Shown here piece after piece: positions 17,718 through 26,298 of a stretch of 64,000 nucleotides of DNA (position 1 is the stretch's first letter; every line of letters starts with the position of its first letter). The stretch is from Acidobacteriota bacterium (GTDB lineage Bacteria; Acidobacteriota; Terriglobia; Bryobacterales; Bryobacteraceae), in assembly GCA_026393985.1 (NCBI GenBank), contig JAPKZB010000015.1, positions 1 through 64,000 on the forward strand. Direction: 5' to 3'. The notes beneath the pieces were generated by a model. It made no database searches and was not told the origin of the DNA. It saw only the letters and a program-made list of their open reading frames with translations. The translations under genes were made by a program, and so were the position numbers.

Positions 17718-18926
17718 TCAGGAACCTGCAGCCCCCGCTGTGGCGCTCCTCGAAGTTGCCGTCGCGACGGAGGACCTCCAACCTCTTGCCGGACTGACGG
17801 CACCGCAAACCAGGTCAACACCAATTTCCTGGATGTCTCGTAAAGACTGCGCTTCAAATAGACTTTGATGATGCGTTTCTTCGGTGGATTTCACGGTAGC
17901 AAGGATGCGACTAAACCGGATGAGTACATCCGTAACAGCTGCTGTCGCAAACTGCCTTGCGCGCTCCGGGTCAGGGTCCTCTAGTTGCTCTACAAACATC
18001 GCCTTATTCTTATACTGAATGGACTTTTCTTTCTGCTCGCCGAAAAGGTGTGGCCCACGTTCAATCACTTTCGCGATGACCAACTGCGATGCCCAAAGCC
18101 AAACGAATATATACATCGCGCCGAAAAGACGCCCGAGGCGTTCCGCCGCGTTGTCCTGTCGAGCTAGTTCCTCTTCTTTACTGGCTGTTGCCAGCGCAGA
18201 CCGTTCTTGCCTAAGCTGCACTTCATTACTCTTAAGTTGATCGACGTATTGGAGGGCTTGCTTATCATTGCCAGCGCTGTTATCGGCAAGCATGGGCTTG
18301 CCGCCGACGCCCCCAGTCTCTAGCCGTCGCTGAAGCTCTTGATTCTCTTTCACTAGTGCGTCTACTTTACCGTTGGCGACAGCCGTGGACCGGCTCGCCG
18401 TTGTTGCCGTGCTCTTCAACCAGGGCAACAGGTTTGCAAAATGACTCCGGAACCCCGGGTTGTCTGCTGGCACAAACGAGGCTCCAAGGCAAGCGAACAA
18501 TGAAAGAATTAGAAGCAACTTACTATGCTGCTTCGCAATTCCAAGGCCAACCGCAAAGACCAGTGAGCCGACGCTTAGCGCTGAGTATAGGCGATTAATC
18601 TTTGTCAGTTCCTCTGCAGCTCCACCGAAAATTGCAATGTCAATAGCAATACCTGCTGCTAGACCCAGGATCGGGACCCCTAGCGCAAGGAAGGCATAGA
18701 AACCGCTCACGGCAAGCGAAATGTTTTTCCACCACCCTGAACGCGTTTCTGCTTTGGCCAGTCGAAACTGCTCCAACACGCCGATGCCAGCCATGGCCCC
18801 AAGCTCAGCGGAGGTCATCCTTGACCGGTTTTCGGCTATCTCTCGAAACGCATCCTCCACCCGATTTACACCAGAGAGGATGTCGAACTTGAGGAGAATC
18901 GGTTCCGTAGATGGTTTTGGGGACAT
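17718..18926 (-). CDS. Membrane coiled-coil protein of the Hsp70/GrpE-like module
   Basis: A protein of 402 residues, family not recognised. Three to four transmembrane segments lie at about residues 68-165, then a coiled coil (about 190-260, KENQELQRRL and QLRQERSAL), a further hydrophobic segment (RLFGAMYIFVWLWASQLVI) and a helical C terminus rich in Glu/Arg. The last 20 residues are Ser/Ala/Thr-rich. It lies between the GrpE-like gene (412-base gap) and the second membrane protein gene, so it is probably in the same system. Confidence 0.7.
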   Translation of the reverse strand: MSPKPSTEPILLKFDILSGVNRVEDAFREIAENRSRMTSAELGAMAGIGVLEQFRLAKAETRSGWWKNISLAVSGFYAFLALGVPILGLAAGIAIDIAIFGGAAEELTKINRLYSALSVGSLVFAVGLGIAKQHSKLLLILSLFACLGASFVPADNPGFRSHFANLLPWLKSTATTASRSTAVANGKVDALVKENQELQRRLETGGVGGKPMLADNSAGNDKQALQYVDQLKSNEVQLRQERSALATASKEEELARQDNAAERLGRLFGAMYIFVWLWASQLVIAKVIERGPHLFGEQKEKSIQYKNKAMFVEQLEDPDPERARQFATAAVTDVLIRFSRILATVKSTEETHHQSLFEAQSLRDIQEIGVDLVCGAVSPARGWRSSVATATSRSATAGAAGS

Positions 18927-19338
18927 AGTGGCTGAAATCCTTGCGCTCGTAATCTTAAATCAATTGTCTAGAGACAAATGCCTCTTAACCCTGGAATCGG
19001 GCTGGGCTCCGTTTAGCGACTCCCAGCCTTTCAAGTGCACTTGTTTTGAGGGTGCTTCGCGTTCAGAGCAAAGTAGTTGCAAGCCAGTGACCGAGAGACT
19101 TAACCTGCAAAATGTTGAAACTATTGCACCTGTGCAACTCGAGGTCCCTTCCGTCTTGCACATCCGCCAGACAATGCTGGCATTTTCGTCAGCCCTCTCG
19201 AGCTGCCTGAACCGTCAAAATCGCTTACGGACCGTATCGGGCTCGCCGTGCCTGAAAGGTATACGCGGGCCAGAGTGCAGCCGTGCTCGCCACTTCCACC
19301 TACAATCGCTTGTTGTTGGGCTAGGTGGCCGACGGTAG
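18927..19338. other. 412-base gap inside the Hsp70/GrpE-like module
   Basis: No convincing gene on either strand; open frames crossing it are interrupted or have shadow-type composition. It may hold a separate promoter for the two membrane-protein genes. Confidence 0.5.
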
Positions 19339-20235
19339 TCAACCTGTTAGAAGGGAAGATGAACTCGTTATGAGCACTAGTGCCTTCTTCGGCCACACTG
19401 GTGGTCCCGCATAGTACCTATCGTCGCTTGGAACCACGAAACCCGGAAAAAATGCCATCTCGATAGTGCCAGATTCCAGATCGGTGTCAAAGGCCTCATG
19501 ATGTTCGGGGTCGAACGCCTCTCCTTTTGTGGGTACTAACAGGTACGGGTTCGCATCATGAGTTCTTAAGCTTAGAACAAATGCGCTCCAATCCTTTGCG
19601 AATGCCGCCAACTCGGTGCGAACAGCCGACTCAGCTGAGCATTCACCTGGACTCTCGGAAAGGCTGCGGAGAAGATCGGTGCAGTTTATGGCAATAGTTA
19701 ACGGAGGGAGAGTCGGCCTGCTATCCCCCTGCCACAGCGCCATAATCAAGTGGCTGCACAATAATTCGCGCATTCGATTCTTATTTTTGGGCCCGTCAAT
19801 AGCCAGAGCAAGCGCGACCGTTTTCCAGATCGTTGGCAAACGATGAATTCTGAATTCTTCCCAAACGGCCAAGTGTTCGCCGAGTGAAGGACCGTCGCCA
19901 ACAACGTTGGTTGTTCTTTGATCGGGCGCTAGGAACTTAGAGTCGTATTCCTGTTTGATCGCACTTAGTTCTTTAATCGTCTCGGATTGGCGCGCTACTA
20001 CGGCCTCAAGTTCGTCACATTTCCGTTGCAAACCATTCACTCTGCGGCGGAATTCCTCCGCTGGGACAAACCAGCTACGCAGTATCTCGCGCATCTTGGA
20101 GAACACTCTGTTGGCCTCCTTTTCGTCTATTACTTTACCCCCCGGAGCATCCGAGCCAGATAGCAGCAACTCGTAGATAAGGGTCTGGCGCATCGCTTCG
20201 ATCGGATCATCCGACGTCTTGACGGTCTTAGCCAT
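19339..20235 (-). CDS. Divergent GrpE-like protein with coiled coil
   Basis: A protein of 298 residues. A coiled coil at about 60-102 (RRRVNGLQRKCDELEAVVARQ and on) and a C-terminal segment FDPEHHEAF (241-249), then ESGTIEMAFFPGF and WPKKALVLI, reproduce the GrpE beta-domain hallmark (FDPxxHEA, then GTVxxVxxxGY and RPAxVxV). The gene follows an Hsp70-like gene, the expected partner of a nucleotide exchange factor. The middle region (110-225) is extra compared with GrpE (about 200 residues), and overall similarity is low. A role as a dedicated exchange factor is inferred. Confidence 0.5.
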   Translation of the reverse strand: MAKTVKTSDDPIEAMRQTLIYELLLSGSDAPGGKVIDEKEANRVFSKMREILRSWFVPAEEFRRRVNGLQRKCDELEAVVARQSETIKELSAIKQEYDSKFLAPDQRTTNVVGDGPSLGEHLAVWEEFRIHRLPTIWKTVALALAIDGPKNKNRMRELLCSHLIMALWQGDSRPTLPPLTIAINCTDLLRSLSESPGECSAESAVRTELAAFAKDWSAFVLSLRTHDANPYLLVPTKGEAFDPEHHEAFDTDLESGTIEMAFFPGFVVPSDDRYYAGPPVWPKKALVLITSSSSLLTG

Positions 20236-20347
20236 TCTGGTCTACTGCCTCACTAGTCTCGACCGAGCGGAGCGCCGAAAGCACTTGACTCTCGGAAGCC
20301 AAGGTTGATGCCTTTGCCGCTAAACCCCCGATCTGTTGAAGGTACAT
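20228..20347 (-). CDS. Possible 39-residue protein between the Hsp70-like and GrpE-like genes
   Basis: An open frame starting at the ATG at 20347 encodes MYLQQIGGLAAKASTLASES and 19 more residues, and ends 8 bases inside the GrpE-like gene, a coupling-type overlap. It fills the 134-base gap between two otherwise adjacent genes. There is no family match and the ribosome site is weak; it may be chance. Confidence 0.3.
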   Translation of the reverse strand: MYLQQIGGLAAKASTLASESQVLSALRSVETSEAVDQNG

Positions 20348-20369
20348 CGCCGACCCAGCGAAGACACTC

Positions 20370-22133
20370 CTAATAGTAGGATTGAAGCCCGATACTTGTC
20401 TCAAAATATTCTCCCGAATTAGGATCTTTTGCTTTGACTTTGATCTCTGTGCCGCCAAAGTGATATTCAATCTCTACCCTTCTGTCCAAACCACCTGTCG
20501 TGTCCGGCATTTTTACATGAACCTGCCTTCTCAGATTTTCTACACCGGGATCATCAGTGTACAGTGCGGTCTCTGCCTTTGTTGCATATAATGCTATGTC
20601 CATTTCAGTGTCGTCGGCTTCCAGAACATTAAGGTAGTCTATTCTGATTTCATCGTGCTCGATTTCTTCGCCGACGGTGACAAACTTGGAGAAGATGTTA
20701 TTGCATTGGTCCCGCTTCCAGCTTTTGGAATAGAATTTTTTCTTAGGATCATGGAGGCCCTCGATGAAAGTCCGAGAGACGCCTTTTCCATAGGTTAGTC
20801 TTGAGCGACGGCTCCGAATGACAGAAGGATCTACTGCGAAAGAAACGGCACCAAGAAGTACGGCCTCGCTTGGAACGCCTGGGGCGACGATCCTTCGAGC
20901 CATCTGGCCAAACAGGCCCTGCACTTCATCACGGAGATAGGTGCCCTCTGAAAAGCCACCCACCATGAAGATGTAGTCGACTTTGGAGCCATTGGGGCGC
21001 GTGGGAATCGACTTAAACGACTCCTCGACGGTCGATAGCAATCCGCGGATTACGGGCGTAATCAGATGCTTCAACTGGCGGGAAGGGATGCACAGGGGAT
21101 CACCATCTTGAAGCCCGAGTCTGCGTACTCGCTCTGGGTCGCGTGTCCGTAAAAGGTCGCGGAGTTTAAACGGAAGTTCTAAGAAGAAATCGCGCGCGGC
21201 GTTCAGAAACCAAGCGCATTTTCCATGCTCGATTTTATGAAGGAGCACATCCGTATATCCACGCGGATCAGATGTTCGCCATTCCTCGAAGATCTCTTCG
21301 GAAATCTGCTCGACAAGGAAGGCTATCAACGCCGCATTGATTCTCGTCGACCCGTACATGCCTGCAGCGACTCCGGGCAAAGCTTTGAGTTGAGATCCGG
21401 TCTTCTCATGGACCGTGATGTCAACGGTTCCTCCACCACAATCGAGAATCATGAATCGGTCGCCGTCGTTAAGGTTAAGGTTCTCTCTGTCGATGACATA
21501 CACTGCTGCAGCTTCTGGCTCCAAAGCAAACAGGAGGCGCTCCTGATCATCCTCTGCTGCGGTAATCAGTCCTGCCCTCTGCGCCGCGACCCTCATCCAC
21601 TGCTTGTCGAGATCAGTCCAGTTTGCCGGCACGGTCAGGCACCAAAAGATGTCCTTCTCGGGGAACGCCTGAATCTTCTCCTTCCGGATGTCCGCCAGTG
21701 CCGCACTTTTGATTTGAGTCAGGTAGTCTGAAATCAGTCGCACGACGTCGATGGTGCGCGTCTTGCCCCCTAATAGTTCCCGGAAAGTGTACTTTGGACC
21801 ATTGTCAGCCCAGTCTTTCGTGACCACGGATCCGGTGTTAACCGACGAGTGAAGATCGACCTTGAATTCACGCGCGAGCGCAAAGCCTTCCTTGTCTCTG
21901 CATTCGGCAGCCAGTTTCTCGGCAGAGTATCCCCAAGCAACGAGTTGGTTTCGCGAATCGTACAGGGAAAGGGTCGGTGTCTTGGGATACTGAATCCCTG
22001 GGGGGGCGTCAGGCCACACCCGTCTATACCGGGTGTTGAGTTTATCGAGCGTTGGCTCCGAGTACGCAAAACCAGATCGCGCTGTTCCAAAATCAATCGC
22101 AACCACCATTGAATAGTCTTTTCCCGTTTTCAT
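20370..22133 (-). CDS. Hsp70-like actin-fold ATPase
   Basis: A protein of 587 residues. Phosphate-1 motif VAIDFGTARSGFAYS (11-25), phosphate-2 LDCGGGTVDIT (230-240) and the adenosine motif MVGGFSEGTYL (390-400) define an Hsp70-type ATPase of the HSPA12-like kind. The C-terminal 150 residues are beta-rich but do not match the DnaK substrate domain closely, and there is no EEVD-like tail. Its ATG overlaps the stop of the upstream unknown gene (ATGA). With the GrpE-like gene downstream it suggests a private chaperone pair acting with membrane proteins, not general protein folding. Confidence 0.85.
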   Translation of the reverse strand: MKTGKDYSMVVAIDFGTARSGFAYSEPTLDKLNTRYRRVWPDAPPGIQYPKTPTLSLYDSRNQLVAWGYSAEKLAAECRDKEGFALAREFKVDLHSSVNTGSVVTKDWADNGPKYTFRELLGGKTRTIDVVRLISDYLTQIKSAALADIRKEKIQAFPEKDIFWCLTVPANWTDLDKQWMRVAAQRAGLITAAEDDQERLLFALEPEAAAVYVIDRENLNLNDGDRFMILDCGGGTVDITVHEKTGSQLKALPGVAAGMYGSTRINAALIAFLVEQISEEIFEEWRTSDPRGYTDVLLHKIEHGKCAWFLNAARDFFLELPFKLRDLLRTRDPERVRRLGLQDGDPLCIPSRQLKHLITPVIRGLLSTVEESFKSIPTRPNGSKVDYIFMVGGFSEGTYLRDEVQGLFGQMARRIVAPGVPSEAVLLGAVSFAVDPSVIRSRRSRLTYGKGVSRTFIEGLHDPKKKFYSKSWKRDQCNNIFSKFVTVGEEIEHDEIRIDYLNVLEADDTEMDIALYATKAETALYTDDPGVENLRRQVHVKMPDTTGGLDRRVEIEYHFGGTEIKVKAKDPNSGEYFETSIGLQSYY

Positions 22134-23524
22134 AAGTAAGGCCGCTCTCGTCTTAACATATCCGTAATGGGCTTCTGTATTTCTCGGTTTCCAGCAGATC
22201 CGTAAGTGGTTTCAAGTCGCTTCACGAAGCTGTAGTCTAGCTTCGCAATTGCTGCAGCGGCGGTTTTGACCGGATCATTGCCGGTGTTCGTTCCTTCACG
22301 CTTGGACCAAGCCGCACAGGCATCTGCGGCAAGCTGACTCGCCATCGGCGGAAGGCCTTCGAAGATTGCTTGTTCAGCCAAGTCTAGGAACAGATCCGGC
22401 AGTACCACAACTACCGGCCCACTAAGGCATCGAAAAGTTGTGGCGTAAACCGACAAAAGCTGATTCAAGAGAGGCGCTGGCGGACCCAAGGTTTGGGGCC
22501 GAAATGTACCGTTCGTCAAAAGACCTAGTCCCAGGATCTTCGCGTCCAAACTCATAAGGCTGTAAGTATCCGAAACCATTCCGATGGCTATGTTGTGGCA
22601 GTACGCGAGCACCTTCGCGAGTTCGGCATAGTGAGTTGGCCCGATACGAAAAGTCCTAGGGTAGTCAATTTCGAGTTCCCTGTCCTGCCGCTCCAATTCA
22701 AGAATCTGGAAATTCTCCTCGTTAAGATTCCCGACCGAGGCGATGTCTTGTGGATTACGTCCAACTGTTTGGTATCGCGTCCGAACAGGCTCCCAAGCCA
22801 AAGCGTCTCGACGAGCGAAGTCATCTAGAAGGCGCCGATACGGTAGCTTTGAGATGATCTCGTGAGCAACGGGACGCGTGTCGCCCTCAGTGAGACCCCA
22901 AGTATAAGCTCTTAGGGTGAGCGTAGAGTGCGAAAGCTCTGTGTCAAGCATCAGGACCGGAATATTTTCCAGAACTGAGAAAAGATTCAGTGCCGCAGCT
23001 TGACCGCTACGCCGCTTGGTATCCCAACCCTCAATAGAATGAACGTGACGGCCACTCTTTTCCAGCTCAGCGATGAAAGCGCGGATTTCGCTCGACAGTT
23101 CATGTTCGACAGAAGGAAAGTCACCACTGGACTTGGCATGTGGGTCGTAGCCGATCGTAGGTGGGGAGACCACAACAGAAAGCGGCAACTGGCGGTTGTT
23201 GTTGGCGTATCGACGGTAGTGGTCGAGAATTACGAAAGGGCTGTTTTGCAAGGGCCAGTCTTGCTTGAGGTGTTCTCTTCCTTGTACCTGGAAGGCGGTT
23301 TCCCTGTGGTACTTTGCCAGATCATCCTGTTGCTTGTAGCTACGCTCAAATTGTTCGCGCTGGAGCTTGAGCTGGGCGCGAACGTTTTCCGAAGCAGTTT
23401 CACGATTCAGCCTGTGCTGCTCCTTCGCGCTGTCCCGGTCGAATTTTCCATTCAGGAGAATACCGCCGGCCGTGATCGAGTTCTTGATCAAGTCACCAAT
23501 AAAAGCGATAGTGGCGGGGTCCAT
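22130..23524 (-). CDS. Unknown protein with N-terminal coiled coil
   Basis: A protein of 464 residues from the ATG at 23524, chosen because AAAGGA lies about 7 bases upstream; in-frame Mets further up lack a site. Residues 25-85 form a long charged helix (KEQHRLNRE, LKLQREQFERSYKQQ), preceded by a short hydrophobic stretch (IAFIGDLIKNSITAGGILL) that could anchor it. The rest is globular and unrecognised. It is the first gene of the Hsp70/GrpE-like group and overlaps the Hsp70-like gene by 4 bases. Confidence 0.65.
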   Translation of the reverse strand: MDPATIAFIGDLIKNSITAGGILLNGKFDRDSAKEQHRLNRETASENVRAQLKLQREQFERSYKQQDDLAKYHRETAFQVQGREHLKQDWPLQNSPFVILDHYRRYANNNRQLPLSVVVSPPTIGYDPHAKSSGDFPSVEHELSSEIRAFIAELEKSGRHVHSIEGWDTKRRSGQAAALNLFSVLENIPVLMLDTELSHSTLTLRAYTWGLTEGDTRPVAHEIISKLPYRRLLDDFARRDALAWEPVRTRYQTVGRNPQDIASVGNLNEENFQILELERQDRELEIDYPRTFRIGPTHYAELAKVLAYCHNIAIGMVSDTYSLMSLDAKILGLGLLTNGTFRPQTLGPPAPLLNQLLSVYATTFRCLSGPVVVVLPDLFLDLAEQAIFEGLPPMASQLAADACAAWSKREGTNTGNDPVKTAAAAIAKLDYSFVKRLETTYGSAGNREIQKPITDMLRRERPYL

Positions 23525-23575
23525 TGCACGTCCTTTAAGCCTGTCCATCATGAATGAGGCAAGCAGCCTCGGCAC

Positions 23576-24070
23576 CCTCTAAAACGGGGACCGCCAAGAT
23601 CGCTCGAGTAGATGTGCACGCTTCATTCGTGAGCCGGCGACGCAGGTTATTGAACTGCTGTCTATCCAGCCACTGTATCCTCAACAAACCAGAATTTATG
23701 ATCATAGCGTAACTGCTGTCGCCAATCCAGAGCCGACTTCAGTGACGCTCCGGCTGAGGAACGCCCCGCTTTGGCCTAATGAGTTTACGATGCTCTTGGC
23801 CGTTACCCGAGGAAAATCTGTGCAAAGCCGGTACCAAGCCGCCGGCTCGCAAGATAGGGGTTAGGAGTTATGAAGCTCGCAATCGACTCTCCTGGTGTCC
23901 GCACCAGGCGGTACTGACGTTTCCGTCAGACCGGTTTGGAGTTGTTCGCGCTTCGGCTGTCGTCCTGCGCCTTAAGCAACGGTCAGGAGAGTGGGGTCAG
24001 ATCAGCACTACTACCTACTGCACTTGCCAAGGCCAAAAAGACCGTGCAAAACGAAGCCTAAAGATCGGGG
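23576..24070. other. Intergenic stretch between two minus-strand groups
   Basis: No gene is supported. Two short copies of a GGGGTCAG sequence (around 23993 and 24068) resemble the flanks often seen beside repeat-associated elements. The promoter of the Hsp70-like group should lie at its left end; no sigma-54-type match was found there. Confidence 0.45.
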
Positions 24071-24571
24071 TCAGGTTTCTTCAGCGACATGGGGATGGGC
24101 ACTTTTGGAACCCTCGTCCGGCCCGAGCCCTCCGCGGTCTCGGTCGCCGCTAAAGAGGGAGAACTTCTTGGTCAGGGGCCGCAGTTCCTCGTTGCTTCCG
24201 TACATCAATACGCCGTAGTAGACCAACGAATCGCCGGTTGTTTCTCGCATTCTAACAAGTTGGTCCTCGTAGGAACCGCCCGTCATCGTGTTGGTGAAAT
24301 CCATGCAAAAGGTCTTCTGTTTGATAGCAGCCAACCGCAGTTTGGCCAACTGCAAGGGCCTAGCCCGCAAAACTATCAGGCTCAAGCCGGAAATGTTTGA
24401 ATGTAGTTCGTCGTCCTTATCGCGATATTCTAAAAGACCCAACGCCTCCCGCTCATCCGGCGTACGCGAAGCTCCGAAACCCATTGCTAGATGGGAGGCT
24501 GCGTTGATCAGCCTCCCAACGTCGATCGTTTCGTTCAGTACAATCACTATTCTCATCTGAGTTGAAATCAT
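24071..24571 (-). CDS. DUF2000 family protein (peptidyl-tRNA hydrolase II-like fold)
   Basis: A protein of 166 residues. RIVIVLNETIDVGRLINAAS near the start and CMDFTNTMTGGSYEDQL in the middle match DUF2000, whose structure resembles peptidyl-tRNA hydrolase 2. AGGAG precedes the ATG. It lies 9 bases after the SbnB-like gene and is the last gene of that operon. DUF2000 function is not established. The C-terminal 35 residues (from about 130) look unstructured and may be an extension created where the gene meets the intergenic repeat region. Confidence 0.75.
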   Translation of the reverse strand: MISTQMRIVIVLNETIDVGRLINAASHLAMGFGASRTPDEREALGLLEYRDKDDELHSNISGLSLIVLRARPLQLAKLRLAAIKQKTFCMDFTNTMTGGSYEDQLVRMRETTGDSLVYYGVLMYGSNEELRPLTKKFSLFSGDRDRGGLGPDEGSKSAHPHVAEET

Positions 24572-24580
24572 TTGTGTCTC

Positions 24581-25585
24581 CTATTCCAAGAATGTGCCTC
24601 TCTTTTCGAGAAGCGCCTTTCGATACACCATCGTCGCGACAGCAAGATCTTCGATTCCCATGCCCATTGGGTTGAAATAGACGAATTCATCGTCCGATTG
24701 ACGCCCAACCTTTCTTCCGGAGATAATCTCACCGATTTCGGCCCACACTTGTTCTCGAGAAAACCGTCCTTCAGTGACTAAGCGGTGCAATAGCTTTTCC
24801 TCTCGACAGCAGTCTTCAAAACAATCAACCACGACCTTGTCGGCACTGAGGAACACTTCGGGCGTCACGTCATCGAGAGAGAGAGCCACGATCAAAGAAT
24901 TGTCACGACTCAGCATGTCTGGCGTGACATATGCTTTACTTCCGGTCGTCGCGAGTACAACAGCCCGGCATTCGCTTAAACAAGAAGCAGCCGTGTCGAC
25001 AACGTCAATGCTTGCTCCAGTTTCTTTGGTCAACCGTTCCGCCAGGTCTTCCGCTCTTTGCCTGCGGGGATCGTAGAGCTTGAAGCCCGCAACTCGAGGC
25101 GCCTCGACCAAAGCCCTCAGCACGGCAACTGCGATGGGTCCTGCCCCAAAGACACTGACAAGTTGATTTGAATCCGATGAAGCAAGGTGTTGAAATGCAA
25201 GCGCGGCTGTTGCTGCGGTACGTCTCGCTGAGAGCTCTCCGCACTCCATGACTGCCAAAGGGAAGCCCGTCTCGGTTGAGTTCAAAACAAAGACCCCCGA
25301 AGCACGGGGCAAGCCTCTATCGACATTGCAGGGAAACCCGGCGATGATTTTGATACCTGCCGATTCAAAGTCGCCGCCCAGATAGGAGGGCATAAAGATG
25401 AAGCGTCCCCGATTGAATTCGTCTTCTCGACCGCCAGGTCGGATATAGGGTTTCAGGGGCTGCTGAAAGAGGCCTTTCGAATGGAGTTCGAGGGCTCGCC
25501 CCACAGCCACCGCCGCCTCCTCTGGTGAGAGGAGGTCGGCGACGGTCTCGTCGTTCAGCCATAGAAGTCGATTACTGCCGGGCAT
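24581..25585 (-). CDS. sbnB: SbnB-like N-(2-amino-2-carboxyethyl)-L-glutamate dehydrogenase, ornithine cyclodeaminase family
   Basis: A protein of 334 residues. RGRFIFMPSYLGG, AGIKIIAGFPCNVDRGLPRAS, LNSTETGFPLAVMECGELSARRTAA and the Rossmann motif FGAGPIAV fit SbnB, the NAD-dependent enzyme that releases L-2,3-diaminopropionate from the SbnA product. Late ALSLDDVTPEVF and GMGIEDLAVATM are family features. An SbnA-like gene is in the same operon, which favours this over ornithine cyclodeaminase or ketimine reductase. The start overlaps the methyltransferase gene by 14 bases. Confidence 0.78.
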   Translation of the reverse strand: MPGSNRLLWLNDETVADLLSPEEAAVAVGRALELHSKGLFQQPLKPYIRPGGREDEFNRGRFIFMPSYLGGDFESAGIKIIAGFPCNVDRGLPRASGVFVLNSTETGFPLAVMECGELSARRTAATAALAFQHLASSDSNQLVSVFGAGPIAVAVLRALVEAPRVAGFKLYDPRRQRAEDLAERLTKETGASIDVVDTAASCLSECRAVVLATTGSKAYVTPDMLSRDNSLIVALSLDDVTPEVFLSADKVVVDCFEDCCREEKLLHRLVTEGRFSREQVWAEIGEIISGRKVGRQSDDEFVYFNPMGMGIEDLAVATMVYRKALLEKRGTFLE

Positions 25586-26285
25586 GGTTCAATCCTTTCC
25601 GAGCCAGAACTACGAATGAGTCGTGGACGTGAGGCTCAGGTCGAAAGTCACCATGTGGAGGGTCTACCCAGGTTGATTTCTTGATTTCCACGTCTTCCCA
25701 GTCCGCTACCAGCATCCGGACCGACGCCTCGGTGAAATATTTGAACAGGCAGTCCTTGTACAAGAACGACATTGAATCAACCGGGGTGCCCTTTCCGAAG
25801 GTTCCGTCCTGCGTGGAGTAGACGTTAAAGAGAAGCAGCCCGCCCGGACGCAGAACCCGGTGGAAACTGGCGATCGCCGGACTTGGATCTGCGAGTTGCC
25901 CAAGAGTGTCGGCGCAGACCACCAAGTCGAAGGGCCCGGCGACTCTCAAATCGGAAATGTCGTCCACCGAAAATACGACGCGGTTGTGACAAGTCCGTAC
26001 CGACCGTTCCGCCGCCAAGTTGATTGCGGTAGGGGCAATATCTACTCCGACTACAAAATACCCTTCCCGCGCAAGGGCCAAACTATTACGAGCATCTCCA
26101 CAGCCGGCGTCGAGCACTCGTGTCACGTTTCCGCGACGGAGTTCGGCAAGCAAATGAGCATCTTCTAAAAATGGAATCGGGCGCTCTTGCCACAAAAACG
26201 GCACATCTTGTGAAGAGGCGCCTGTGAGCGCTTGACTCTTATAAGCCTCTTCCCATCCGTTAACTACACTCTGCTTTTCAGTCAT
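25572..26285 (-). CDS. Class I SAM-dependent methyltransferase
   Basis: A protein of 237 residues from the ATG at 26285, preceded by AAAAGGAGAC; a much longer frame upstream overlaps the SbnA-like gene and is rejected. Motif I is VLDAGCGDARNSLALAREG, then VGVDIAP, and FDLVVCADTLGQL for motif II, with LRPGGLLLFNVYS. Such enzymes methylate small molecules. Its place between the SbnA- and SbnB-like genes suggests N-, O- or C-methylation of a diaminopropionate-derived compound. The acceptor is unknown. Confidence 0.85.
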   Translation of the reverse strand: MTEKQSVVNGWEEAYKSQALTGASSQDVPFLWQERPIPFLEDAHLLAELRRGNVTRVLDAGCGDARNSLALAREGYFVVGVDIAPTAINLAAERSVRTCHNRVVFSVDDISDLRVAGPFDLVVCADTLGQLADPSPAIASFHRVLRPGGLLLFNVYSTQDGTFGKGTPVDSMSFLYKDCLFKYFTEASVRMLVADWEDVEIKKSTWVDPPHGDFRPEPHVHDSFVVLARKGLNHARQ

Positions 26286-26298
26286 ACATTGTCTCCTT

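Noticed and set aside
23776-24153. Plus-strand frame of 124 residues in the gap before the DUF2000 gene
   Set aside because: No family features, no ribosome site, and it runs into the DUF2000 gene on the other strand.
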